Shown in pieces: positions 51,448-60,329 of a stretch of 64,000 nucleotides of DNA. The stretch is from NCBI RefSeq assembly GCF_902489635.1, contig NZ_CABUAN010000004.1:1-64000 (forward strand), given 5' to 3'. A model generated the notes under the pieces. That model was given only the letters and a program-made list of their open reading frames with translations, ran no database searches and was not told where the DNA came from. Position 1 is the stretch's first letter, and each line of letters begins with the position of its first letter. Made by a program: the position numbers and the translations under genes. Origin of the DNA: an uncultured Porphyromonas sp. GTDB taxonomy: Bacteria > Bacteroidota > Bacteroidia > Bacteroidales > Porphyromonadaceae.

Positions 51448-53055
51448 ATGAAAAAACTTTCAGCTATTCTATTTGCTACTCTACTAGTCGTAGGACTAGG
51501 ATCTTGCGACAAAGAGCCTAATGATGTTCAGCCTCAGGCTACATCTCTGACACTGAACTCCACAGCAGTCACGCTCAAGGTAGGCGATACTCGACAGCTC
51601 ATAGTTACTGTAGAGCCTAAGGATCAGGCCTACACTGTCACTTTCACCAGCGACAATGAGAAGGTTGCCACGGTCGATGCTAAGGGACTCGTCAAGGCGA
51701 TTGCCGAGGGTACTGCCAATATCAGTGCCAAGGTGGGTGGCCTCACGGCGAAGTGTGTCGTCACGGTATCTAACTCAGCACCCAGCGTAACGCTAACAAT
51801 CAAGACACCTACACTAACGATTGAGAAGGGCAAGACAGCTCAGATTGACTACACCGTCACGCCTGCTGATACGCCCATCACCTTCACAAGTGACAAGACG
51901 GACATCGCTACCGTCGATGCTCATGGAGTCGTCGCAGCCGTTGCTGCTGGTAGTGCGACAATCACAGTTGTCGCTGCTGGTCAGGAGGCTCAGGTAGCAG
52001 TCACCGTAACGGAAGATAATGGGGGTGGCAGTAAAATTGCTCAAAACGAGCTTCCTCTCCTCATGTTTGAGGCAACAGCGGACGAAAATGGCATCACAAA
52101 CCAAGAGGTTCTAAATCATGAGGCCAAGATCGGTCGTACAGCACAATCTCTTAGTTTCTGGGGACAAGGTCCGTTCCCGGGTGCTTTTGTCAATAAGGAT
52201 TTGACAATCGTGGGTGCCGTCTATGGACTCGTCTTTACAGACTCCAAGGAGTATGTGATCCCCGCTTTCAGCAAGGAGAGTCTCGCAAATTGTCCTAAGA
52301 CACTCGCTATGCTCGCTGATTATGGCTTTACAATCTTTAGCGATGGCATGTACGATAAGGATACGCCTTTCAAAAAGAGTCTGAACGACAACGAACCTTC
52401 GGTCTCGGTAGAGATTTATGACGATCCGAACAATGAGCTAGGCTCTACACTGATGATTCTATTCATCAAGCCTATGCCCAAGAAGGATATTGAGATAGCA
52501 CATGATATCTTACCTGGTGCAAAGGACTTTCCCGACTATAAACTACTTGCGACAAAGGACGCAGCTAAGATAAAAGAGTTCGAAACAAATCTCGGCCTTC
52601 GCGAGTACGACTCCGAGGAAAGTGAGGAAGCTAAAAAGAATTTGTTTTTCACATCCAAGGCAACTTCTATCGCTCAGACCAACTTCTCACTCGTATGCTA
52701 TATTTGCACACCTGATGAAGGAACTCCATACGTCAATAGTGCTGTCAACTGCATCAAAAACTCTAATGACTTTGATGATCCTAAGCTCAAAGAGTGGTTC
52801 ACAACCAATGGTTATGGAAATAACTTCAAGGCTAATAGTGCTAGAGGCTATGCGCTAGGCTACGATGCCACTGGTAAGGTTCTAGCTCAGATCTTTACCA
52901 ACAGCGAAGAAACTATGGCTATGCTTCAGATTATCGAAAAACCGCAAACTCAGTCAGCTGCTCAGTTACGCAGTCTAGCTATAAAGCAGTACAAGGAGAT
53001 GAAGACTCTCACTAAGACTAAGCATCGCAAGCTACAGCAAATGCGCCGTCGCTAA
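51448..53055 (+). CDS. Lipoprotein with two Big2 domains, paralogue 1
   Basis: A 535-residue lipoprotein with lipobox LGSC (Cys20). Two Big2 immunoglobulin-like domains follow, at about 31-107 (VTLKVGDTRQLIVTVEP, VDAKGLVKAIAEGTANI) and 114-187 (TIEKGKTAQIDYTVTPAD, VDAHGVVAAVAAGSATI). The remaining 330 residues form a domain I do not recognise, with landmarks LPLLMFEATADENG, GPFPGAFVNKDLTIVGAVYG, YVIPAFSKESLANCPKTL and KNLFFTSKATSIAQTNFSL. The next gene encodes the same protein with only one Big2 domain. Likely surface-exposed; function unknown. Confidence 0.83.
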   Translation: MKKLSAILFATLLVVGLGSCDKEPNDVQPQATSLTLNSTAVTLKVGDTRQLIVTVEPKDQAYTVTFTSDNEKVATVDAKGLVKAIAEGTANISAKVGGLTAKCVVTVSNSAPSVTLTIKTPTLTIEKGKTAQIDYTVTPADTPITFTSDKTDIATVDAHGVVAAVAAGSATITVVAAGQEAQVAVTVTEDNGGGSKIAQNELPLLMFEATADENGITNQEVLNHEAKIGRTAQSLSFWGQGPFPGAFVNKDLTIVGAVYGLVFTDSKEYVIPAFSKESLANCPKTLAMLADYGFTIFSDGMYDKDTPFKKSLNDNEPSVSVEIYDDPNNELGSTLMILFIKPMPKKDIEIAHDILPGAKDFPDYKLLATKDAAKIKEFETNLGLREYDSEESEEAKKNLFFTSKATSIAQTNFSLVCYICTPDEGTPYVNSAVNCIKNSNDFDDPKLKEWFTTNGYGNNFKANSARGYALGYDATGKVLAQIFTNSEETMAMLQIIEKPQTQSAAQLRSLAIKQYKEMKTLTKTKHRKLQQMRRR

Positions 53056-53150
53056 GCTATAATCGACTGTCGCACGATAGCGATAGTACCTCTCAAGGTT
53101 GATGCTCCTACGCCTTCATTGGCTAGACGCGGACTAGAGAGTCTTCTTCA

Positions 53151-53191
53151 GAGGGGTATCCTGGAGCCATAATGCTGTGTGGGTACCCCTC
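53151..53191 (+). terminator. Probable terminator, first copy of the duplication
   Basis: GAGGGGTA at 53151 and TACCCCTC at 53184 enclose 25 bases and are followed by TTCCTTTG. The segment 53056-53200 recurs, with about one change in five, after the second paralogue at 54962-55105. Confidence 0.65.
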
Positions 53192-53581
53192 TTCCTTTGA
53201 ACTCCACATATCTGACGAGATACTCTTAATCTCTCAAGAGTGCTAGGCAATACGATCTTAGACACAACAAGCATTTTTCTTAGCTTGATCTAAGGATTTG
53301 TGGTGACTTGTAGAGACTCTCAAATCGTCTACCGCCCTATTAAGGTTGCTACACTAAACAATAGATGCTCAAGATGTCAAGTATCTAACACAGGCTGGTA
53401 GTTGTCTTGCGAAATATACTCAGGGCATTACTTTGTTCTCAACTTAAAGCTTAGGAGTCAATCACATCAGAAGTAACCTATAAGAGGCATCCTTCTCATC
53501 CTCACGCTTTAGTCATTTTGAAGTCAAGAGGAGGGGACCTTACACCAACGAGTCATATTACATAAATCAATCTAGTATCCT
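53192..53581. other. Spacer between the two paralogous lipoprotein genes
   Basis: About 390 bases with no gene seen and no clear TAnnTTTG promoter; the nearest match is ACTTTG near 53431. GC is lower than in the flanking genes. The 3' part precedes the second paralogue directly. Confidence 0.5.
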
Positions 53582-54961
53582 ATGAGAAAACTTTCAGTTA
53601 TTCTATCCACGCTCCTACTACTTGTAGGACTCGGAGCATGTAAGAAAGACACTCCCAAGGTAGACCCCAATGTAGTCACCAAGGCTACCAATCTGACACT
53701 AGCTCCTAAAGCTGTCTCACTCAAGGTAGGTGATACTCAGCAGCTCACGGCAACCGTTGAGCCGACTGACAAGACATTTATCATCACCTTCACCAGTGAA
53801 AAGCCTGAGGTTGCGACGGTTGATGCTACGGGTCTCGTTAAAGCTGTCACAGCAGGTACAACAAGCATCACGGCCAATGTAGGCAAGCTCATGGCTAAGT
53901 GTGTTGTCACCGTAACAGAGAATAGTGGTAGCGGTGGTACAACTATCAAAAACGAGCTTCCTCTCCTCATGTTTGAGGCCACAACAGACGATAAAGGAGT
54001 CATAAACCAAGAAGTCCTAGATCACGAAGCCCAGGTCGGTCGTAAGGCACAGCCTTTCAGAGTTTGGGGGCAAGGTCCGTTCGTAGGAGGCTTTGTCAAT
54101 AGAGATCTAACGATCGTAGGTGTGATGTACGGACTCGTCTTGACAGACTTCAAGGAGTACGTAATTCCCGCTTTTAGTAAGGAGACGCTCGCAAACTGTC
54201 CTAAGACACTTTCTATGCTCGCTGAGTATGGTTTTACAACGTTTAAGGATGACTTATACGATGAGAGTACACCTTTCAAAAAGAGCCTAAACGACAACGA
54301 TCCCTCGGTCTCAGTAGAGATCTATGACAATCCTGATGAGGCACTTGGCTCTACACTGATGCTCCTATTCACCAAGCCCATGCCCAAGAAAGATATTGAG
54401 ACAGCTCATGCTATCATACCCGATGCTAGAGATTTCCCCAACTATGTAGCACTTATGTCGAAAGATATGGCTAAGATCAAAGAGTTTGAGACAAATCTTG
54501 GGCTCCGCGAGTACGATGCCAAAGGAAGTAATGAGGCAAAAAAGAATCTATTCTTTACGTCCAAGGCGTCTTCTATCGCTCAGACCAACTTCTCACTTGT
54601 ATACTACGGTTGCACACCTATTGAGGGCTCTCCGTTCATCAACAGTGTCGTAAACTTCATCAAGAATGCTACCGACTTCGATGATCCTAAGCTCAAGGAG
54701 TGGTTCACAGCCAATGGCTACGGCAAGGAGTTCAAGACCAATAGCTCTAGAGGTTATGCCATGGGCTACGATCCTACTGGTAAAATTCTAGCTCAGCTCT
54801 TCATGAACAGCGAAGGAACCATAGCTATGCTTCAAATTGTTGAGAAGCCACAAACTCAGTCAGCTGCTCAAATGCGCAGTCTAGCCATGAAGCAGTACAA
54901 AGAGATGCAGAGCCACACTAAGACTAAGCATCTTAAGCTACAACAGCTGCACAGTCACTAA
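53582..54961 (+). CDS. Lipoprotein with one Big2 domain, paralogue 2
   Basis: A 459-residue lipoprotein with lipobox LGAC (Cys20) and one Big2 domain at about 35-112 (VSLKVGDTQQLTATVEPTD, VDATGLVKAVTAGTTSI). The unrecognised C-terminal domain is co-linear with that of the upstream gene: LPLLMFEATTDDKG, YVIPAFSKETLANCPKTL, KKNLFFTSKASSIAQTNFSL, and even the ending (TKTKHLKLQQL versus TKTKHRKLQQM). The upstream copy has an additional Big2 domain of 80 residues. Tandem duplication is the simplest origin. Confidence 0.83.
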   Translation: MRKLSVILSTLLLLVGLGACKKDTPKVDPNVVTKATNLTLAPKAVSLKVGDTQQLTATVEPTDKTFIITFTSEKPEVATVDATGLVKAVTAGTTSITANVGKLMAKCVVTVTENSGSGGTTIKNELPLLMFEATTDDKGVINQEVLDHEAQVGRKAQPFRVWGQGPFVGGFVNRDLTIVGVMYGLVLTDFKEYVIPAFSKETLANCPKTLSMLAEYGFTTFKDDLYDESTPFKKSLNDNDPSVSVEIYDNPDEALGSTLMLLFTKPMPKKDIETAHAIIPDARDFPNYVALMSKDMAKIKEFETNLGLREYDAKGSNEAKKNLFFTSKASSIAQTNFSLVYYGCTPIEGSPFINSVVNFIKNATDFDDPKLKEWFTANGYGKEFKTNSSRGYAMGYDPTGKILAQLFMNSEGTIAMLQIVEKPQTQSAAQMRSLAMKQYKEMQSHTKTKHLKLQQLHSH

Positions 54962-55505
54962 ACTATAATCCGCTGTCGCACGATAGCGGCAGAGCCTCTC
55001 AAAGTCGACGCTTCTACAACCTTATCAATCAGACATTGACTAGAGAGGCTCTTCAAGAGGGATACTCTGGAGCCATGATGCTGTGGGGTACCCCTCTTCC
55101 TTTGAGCTTCAAATATCTGAGGAAACTCTCTTAAGAATGCTAGACGACACAATTCTAGACTCCACAAACATCGCTATTTGCTCGCTCTAAGCACTGATAT
55201 CTAGTGACTTTATAGATTCACAACTCGTGTGAGCACATCAATAAAAGCCATCAGGTCAACAATTAACGACAATCTACGCTCGAGGGTACAAAACGATAGG
55301 CACGTGGAGATTAGTCTTTTCTGAAGCAACAATGCCACGAAGATTCAATGACTCCATATTACGGTGTAATGCTCAAACCTGCTTCCCCACTCCACCCAAG
55401 TAGAATTTCTCCAGCCCATGCAATGTACGCAACTGAAATCACTTCTTGTTTTTTTATTTTAGATTAGCTATCTTTGCGATTGTAAGTTAACAGACAATAG
55501 ATATT
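54962..55505. other. Intergenic region with duplicated terminator, degenerate palindromic element and LRR promoter
   Basis: Segment 54962-55105 is the second copy of the post-gene sequence, with hairpin GAGGGATA (55057) and TACCCCTC (55089). Near 55298-55400 is a degenerate element tail: GGCACGTGGAGATTAG, TTTTCTGAAGCAA, and a 31-base stretch at 55373-55403 that recurs at 63358-63388. A promoter TATCTTTG lies at 55469-55476 with TTG at 55446-55448 (20-base spacer), 30 bases before the next gene. Confidence 0.65.
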
Positions 55506-56765
55506 ATGAAACGACTGCTTCTCTCTCTTTTTCTCCTCTTAGGAGGAGGAGCTATTAGTACAGCTCAGACATTTTATGACATAGCCTCTAGCGGTCTCTT
55601 TTACAAGATAATCAACGAAGACTTGCGAGAAGTAGAGGTGTGTCGTGAGCTTGAGGAGCCTAAGACGGAAAATGGGCCTCTGTACGAGCACATCCCTGAG
55701 GGGGATATCCATATTCCAGCAGAGATCACTGCCGATGGTGAGACCTATCACGTCGTACGTATTGGAGATAGTGCTTTTGGAGCTTGCTATAAAATTACGT
55801 CGCTTTCGATACCAGCGTCTGTCCGCGAGATGGGCGAGTTGCCTTTTTTGTCTCTATCGGGGCTCAAGAGTTTTGTCGTAGATAAGGCAAATCCTCTTTA
55901 TTGCTCAGTGGATGGTGTACTCTATAGTAAGGATCAGAAGACATTGCTGTGCTATCCCAATGCTCATGGCAAGACTTTTAGTGTGCCTGAGGGGACTCAA
56001 AACATCTTGTCCGGAGCGTTCTTTAACTGCTTCGAGCTAGAGTCTATCACTCTGCCCGAGTCTCTGGACTCAATAGGATTCATCGCCTTCACCTCTTGTT
56101 TCAATCTCCGAGAGTTGACAATCCCCCAAGGACTCAAGGATCTACAAATTTATGCCTTTGCAAAGTGTGCTTCACTACAAAAAGTGGACTTTAAGGCACC
56201 ACTGGAGAAGCTCCCGATGTATACCTTCGATAGTTGCTCTGCACTATCTGACATCACCCTCCCTGAGGGTATGAAAAGCCTTGGAGACTGGGCTTTTGGG
56301 TACTGTACCTCTCTAGAGCAGATTAAATTGCCGAGTACCCTAGAGGCTATTGAAGGTGCCACATTTAGCAATTGCTCGAAGCTTGCTACAATAGAACTTC
56401 CTCAAGGGTTAAAACGGCTTGGCAATTTCGCCTTTGGAGATGATACGGCACTCAAAATGATCAAGTGTCAGATGGTCGACCCGATAGAGGGCGAAGGTAT
56501 GGGAGAGTCTGTTTTTTCAAATGTCTGGGTTGACCAGTGTAAGCTGATTGTCCCCGAGGGGAGCAAGGAGCGTTATGCTAAAGCATCTCAATGGCAAGAA
56601 TTTCTACAGATCGAAGAGACCACGGGCCTAGACGATATAACAAGAGATCTCTCGAATGATCACGATCCTGCAATATTTACCATCCAGGGCGAGCAACTAG
56701 TCAATAGAGAGGACCTTCCAGCTGGCATCTATATCATTGATGGTGTCAAGACCCTGCTTCGATAA
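55506..56765 (+). CDS. BspA-like leucine-rich repeat surface protein
   Basis: A 419-residue secreted protein: signal peptide to about residue 21 (ISTAQ), a lead segment, then at least seven repeats of the BspA (LRR_5) type, for example IGDSAFGACYKITSLSIPAS, LSGAFFNCFELESITLPES, IGFIAFTSCFNLRELTIPQG and LGDWAFGYCTSLEQIKLPST. Such proteins bind fibrinogen, fibronectin or other bacteria in oral species. The end, LPAGIYIIDGVKTLLR, resembles the last strand of a T9SS sorting domain, but the rest of that domain is not clear. Confidence 0.85.
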   Translation: MKRLLLSLFLLLGGGAISTAQTFYDIASSGLFYKIINEDLREVEVCRELEEPKTENGPLYEHIPEGDIHIPAEITADGETYHVVRIGDSAFGACYKITSLSIPASVREMGELPFLSLSGLKSFVVDKANPLYCSVDGVLYSKDQKTLLCYPNAHGKTFSVPEGTQNILSGAFFNCFELESITLPESLDSIGFIAFTSCFNLRELTIPQGLKDLQIYAFAKCASLQKVDFKAPLEKLPMYTFDSCSALSDITLPEGMKSLGDWAFGYCTSLEQIKLPSTLEAIEGATFSNCSKLATIELPQGLKRLGNFAFGDDTALKMIKCQMVDPIEGEGMGESVFSNVWVDQCKLIVPEGSKERYAKASQWQEFLQIEETTGLDDITRDLSNDHDPAIFTIQGEQLVNREDLPAGIYIIDGVKTLLR

Positions 56766-56828
56766 AACATTCGAACGACTAGGCTAAAGCCTCAGAACTA
56801 AATCATCATCACATACAAAGCAAAGCTT

Positions 56829-57893
56829 ATGAAGAAAAAACTACTCGTTTATGCATTCATCGTAGCACTCTTGTCTAGCTATACTCTATCTGGACAAGAG
56901 AAGAATCAGCTCACCATCATCACCGACAGGGTGGCGTGCGTCGTAGGACATCAATACAAGATGCTTATGACCAACTACTCAGACAAGGTCTACGAATACC
57001 TCAAGGATCATCCTCGTATCGTCGTAGACTACAAGCCGGCCGCCCCCTCACTAATCCAAAACGGTGGCACCTGGTTCAAAGCTATCAAGGAGGGAGAGAC
57101 AGACGTGACCCTTTTGATCTATGGGGAGGAAGATGGAGTTTTGGGGGCTCCAGACTACAACAACCTATTGGACCAAGCGACCTTTCATGTGGTCAACAAA
57201 TCGGCTGTCGAGCTTCAAATACCAGAGTGGTACACAACTTGGGGTACCAAGCGTCAGGAGGTAGACAAAAAGTTGGTGAATGAGCTTCACTACGCCAATA
57301 TAACTGCTCGTTATACGGAGATGACACCTTCACTGACTCCTGAGTTTATGAAACCTATAGAGGTCTATAGCAATGGCTCTTTTGAGACACCTTTTGTCTT
57401 AAACTACTACAATGACAATGACGAACTATATGCCTCAGCTCTAGTCCTCATCAACTTCAGTAGAGTTATCCCCGCAGACAAATCCCCCATCCGAGCTATG
57501 CTGGAGTCTAAAGGCTTCGTGCAGACAGGAACGGATGAAGCTGGTTGCTTTGAAATGCTAAACGAGCAGACCAATACACAAGTCTCCTGTGAGTTCTTCT
57601 CACTACAAGGTGTCTATGTGATGGCTGTGACACAGATGAATCGAGACTACATGCCCAATAGCGTGGCAGATGTAACTCGTGCTGAGCAGAGCTTGAGAGC
57701 CTACTATCAGGGTAATACACTATATATAGAGGCTGAGCAAGCATCTGGAGAGCAACTCTCCATCTACTCCATAGGAGGTTCACTCCTATTCCAAAAGCCC
57801 CTCGTCAGAGGCGTGCAAACGATTGAGATGCCAACAGCTATCCCTGTCATTGTACGAGCTGGTGAGGCCCCTGCTGTCAAGGTTTTGCCCTAG
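56829..57893 (+). CDS. Secreted protein, not recognised
   Basis: A 354-residue protein with a signal peptide (residues 1-22, YTLSGQ) and no lipobox. Residues 27-105 may be a divergent Big2-like fold (DRVACVVGHQYKMLM, GGTWFKAIKEGETDVTLLIY). The middle part (TARYTEMTPSLTPEFMKPIE, FVQTGTDEAGCFEMLNEQT) is not known to me. The end has EASGEQLSIYSIGGSLLFQKP and pattern VIVRAGEAPAVKVLP, which looks like a short T9SS-type domain. It lies 63 bases after the LRR gene and 54 bases before the GLUG gene, so the three may be one operon. Confidence 0.7.
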   Translation: MKKKLLVYAFIVALLSSYTLSGQEKNQLTIITDRVACVVGHQYKMLMTNYSDKVYEYLKDHPRIVVDYKPAAPSLIQNGGTWFKAIKEGETDVTLLIYGEEDGVLGAPDYNNLLDQATFHVVNKSAVELQIPEWYTTWGTKRQEVDKKLVNELHYANITARYTEMTPSLTPEFMKPIEVYSNGSFETPFVLNYYNDNDELYASALVLINFSRVIPADKSPIRAMLESKGFVQTGTDEAGCFEMLNEQTNTQVSCEFFSLQGVYVMAVTQMNRDYMPNSVADVTRAEQSLRAYYQGNTLYIEAEQASGEQLSIYSIGGSLLFQKPLVRGVQTIEMPTAIPVIVRAGEAPAVKVLP

Positions 57894-57947
57894 CACCGGC
57901 ACATGAATCATATCAGCATACAACACTATCACTAAACAATAATAGCT

Positions 57948-60185
57948 ATGAAACAATTCTACTTCTTACTATGCTTGCTAGGGTTGCTGTCTCTATCGAC
58001 ACAGCTACAGGCAGACACCTGGACCTACGACTTCGAGGACTTTGCAAAGCAAAGCAACGGAGAAGGAGCATTAACGCAGATGAACGTGACCCTCAATGGT
58101 CTGGACTGGCACATGTGTGGCGTCACCAACTCTGGGGGGCACTGGAGTGACTGGAAGAATGGCGAGTCTTCGCTCAAAGTGTTCGGTCAGGTCTATAGCT
58201 CTGCCAAAGAGATGACCAACATCACACTAGTCACCAAGCGCGACCTCGGAACCTTAAAGTTTTGGATCCGTAGCAATGAGCGCTGGTTTGGAGACGGACG
58301 TCAAGTCTCATGGATCATCCAGTGGAGTGCAGATGGTGAGACTTGGGTGACGGTCGGTGATCCCTTTGTCCCCGCAGATGAACCCTCAGAGGTAGTTCGA
58401 GAGATCAACCAGAGGAATGCTCAGCTACGCATCGTGCGAGAGGACTACCAGACATTTGACTATACAAAGCCGACGGAGTCCTTTGCCAACGTCTTTCACC
58501 TAGATGATATGACCATCACAGATATGGGTGGAGCTACGCCAGCTCCAACGCTCACGACGACCGCAGGCTCTGAGATTGACTTCGGAGAAATTACTCTAGG
58601 GGAGTCTGTCGAGAAGAGTTTCACCATCTCCTACGCAGGACTAGATGAGAAGCCAACCTTGCAGCTCCAGGGTGACGACAAGGCAGACTTTACCATCGCA
58701 AGTCAAGAGACAAAGGCTGAAGGCGAGGACGAAGTTAAGATCGTATGCAAAGCCTCACAGCGTGGCAACCATACAGCATCTCTAGAGATCTCCTATGGAG
58801 AGCTAAAAGTATCTGTCGTGCTGAAGATGGTCGGTAAGAAAAAGAATAACACCAAGCTCTACAGTGGAGGTGATGGTACGAAAGAAAACCCCTATCTCAT
58901 CTCAAGTGCAGAAGATCTGATGGAGCTATCCTCTGAGGTAGAGGGAAACCAGAATCCTTACGCTGACACCTACTTTAAGATGACTGCCAATATCAGTATG
59001 GCAGATGCTCAGGGCTTTCGTCCTATCGGCAACGACTGGGGGCGCGATACGAGTGACCCGACGCGCTTTAGACCATTCTCTGGCATCTTCGATGGTGATG
59101 GTCACGCCATTACCGATCTCAACGTCGAGTGGACAGACAAGATGTTTAGCGGATTGTTCGGAATCGTCAAGAATGCTACAATCAAAAACCTCACACTTTC
59201 TAAGAGCAAGATTTATGGCTCTGCAGGTCTAGGCGGCATGGTCGGTGTTGCTATGGGATCTATAACGATGGAAAACTGTCATACCACATCAGACGTCACC
59301 GTATGGTCCAATAGTCTTTACGCTGGAGGACTCATAGCTGGAGCACTCTTTGGCGACGCTAGTAAAACAAGCCGTATATCCTCTTGTACCAACGCAGCTA
59401 CTGTCAAAGGCGAAATGGGTGGCATCGGAGGAATCATCGGTGTGGCGGGACACTCGGGTCTCATCATAGAGCGCTGTGGTAACTACGGCTCTGTCTCAGA
59501 TAAAAACTCCACAATAGGAGGTATCGTAGCGATTGTTTCATATCCTGTGGTAATTACCGACTGCTTTAACGTAGGCTACCTAGAGGCTGCCGATACACAA
59601 GATGCCGAAAATACACGCTCTGGAGGCATCGTCGGTGATACTGATTTGGCTGAAGGTGTACAGTCTCTAGATGAAGTGCTATCTATATCGAACTGCTATA
59701 GCATTGGCGAGTCAAATAAAAAGGCACCAAAGTTCCACCCGATATTTGACGCAACAAAGATCGCATCTCAAGTTAAACTATCCAACAACTACTACTCTAG
59801 TGACGTATATGGAGAGATGTACGACCAAAATGTCACAGGAGAGGCTGCAGCTATCGACGTCTCTCTCAAAGAGATGAAGACGGAGGAGTTTCTCAACAAG
59901 CTCAACCATGGCCGCAAGGTATGGTCTATCATCTCTGGGGAGAACAATGGCTATCCCGTACCTTTCTATCAGGAGGATAACGCCGTAGAGACTCCTACCG
60001 CAGCCCTAGATATTGTCGTCAGGATCGAGACTGGCTATCTAGTCGTAGAGGGTGACTATAGTGCGATCAACCTGTACAACATCCATGGTGTACAGCTAGA
60101 CCCAACGGCTCTCCTGGAGCGTGGCGTCTATGTAGTCAGAGTCATCGTCGATGGTCAGAGTGCCGTCTACAAGCTTGTATATTGA
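57948..60185 (+). CDS. Secreted GLUG-repeat protein with T9SS C-terminal domain
   Basis: A 745-residue protein. The signal peptide ends near residue 22 (TQLQA). Residues 23-195 look like a carbohydrate-binding or jelly-roll domain (WTYDFEDF, KRDLGTLKFWIRSNERWFG). Residues about 207-295 form an immunoglobulin-like domain (IDFGEITLGESVEKSFTISY). From about 305 come GLUG-type and beta-helix repeats (GDGTKENPYLISSAEDLMEL, FSGIFDGDGHAITDLNVEW, GGLIAGALFGD, GGIGGIIGVAGHSGLIIERC). The end, YNIHGVQLDP...RGVYVVRVIVDG, is a type A sorting domain. Surface adhesion is a reasonable guess. Confidence 0.8.
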   Translation: MKQFYFLLCLLGLLSLSTQLQADTWTYDFEDFAKQSNGEGALTQMNVTLNGLDWHMCGVTNSGGHWSDWKNGESSLKVFGQVYSSAKEMTNITLVTKRDLGTLKFWIRSNERWFGDGRQVSWIIQWSADGETWVTVGDPFVPADEPSEVVREINQRNAQLRIVREDYQTFDYTKPTESFANVFHLDDMTITDMGGATPAPTLTTTAGSEIDFGEITLGESVEKSFTISYAGLDEKPTLQLQGDDKADFTIASQETKAEGEDEVKIVCKASQRGNHTASLEISYGELKVSVVLKMVGKKKNNTKLYSGGDGTKENPYLISSAEDLMELSSEVEGNQNPYADTYFKMTANISMADAQGFRPIGNDWGRDTSDPTRFRPFSGIFDGDGHAITDLNVEWTDKMFSGLFGIVKNATIKNLTLSKSKIYGSAGLGGMVGVAMGSITMENCHTTSDVTVWSNSLYAGGLIAGALFGDASKTSRISSCTNAATVKGEMGGIGGIIGVAGHSGLIIERCGNYGSVSDKNSTIGGIVAIVSYPVVITDCFNVGYLEAADTQDAENTRSGGIVGDTDLAEGVQSLDEVLSISNCYSIGESNKKAPKFHPIFDATKIASQVKLSNNYYSSDVYGEMYDQNVTGEAAAIDVSLKEMKTEEFLNKLNHGRKVWSIISGENNGYPVPFYQEDNAVETPTAALDIVVRIETGYLVVEGDYSAINLYNIHGVQLDPTALLERGVYVVRVIVDGQSAVYKLVY

Positions 60186-60220
60186 TAGCACTTGTGCTAC
60201 CATCAATATGAATAGATGAT

Positions 60221-60268
60221 AGAGTGTCCCGAAAGAGCGACTCTTGTCTTCTCTCTTCGGGACACTCT
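60221..60268 (+). terminator. Terminator after the GLUG gene
   Basis: AGAGTGTCCCGAA (60221-60233) pairs perfectly with TTCGGGACACTCT (60256-60268), extended by AGAG/CTCT inside, and is followed by CTTTTTGC. A further inverted repeat (ATTGATAGCAC...ATCAAT) lies just before it. Confidence 0.93.
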
Positions 60269-60329
60269 CTTTTTGCTTTAACAATCCAAGGTATACTCCT
60301 TGTTTGATTATCTCCAAAATAGACTATCT

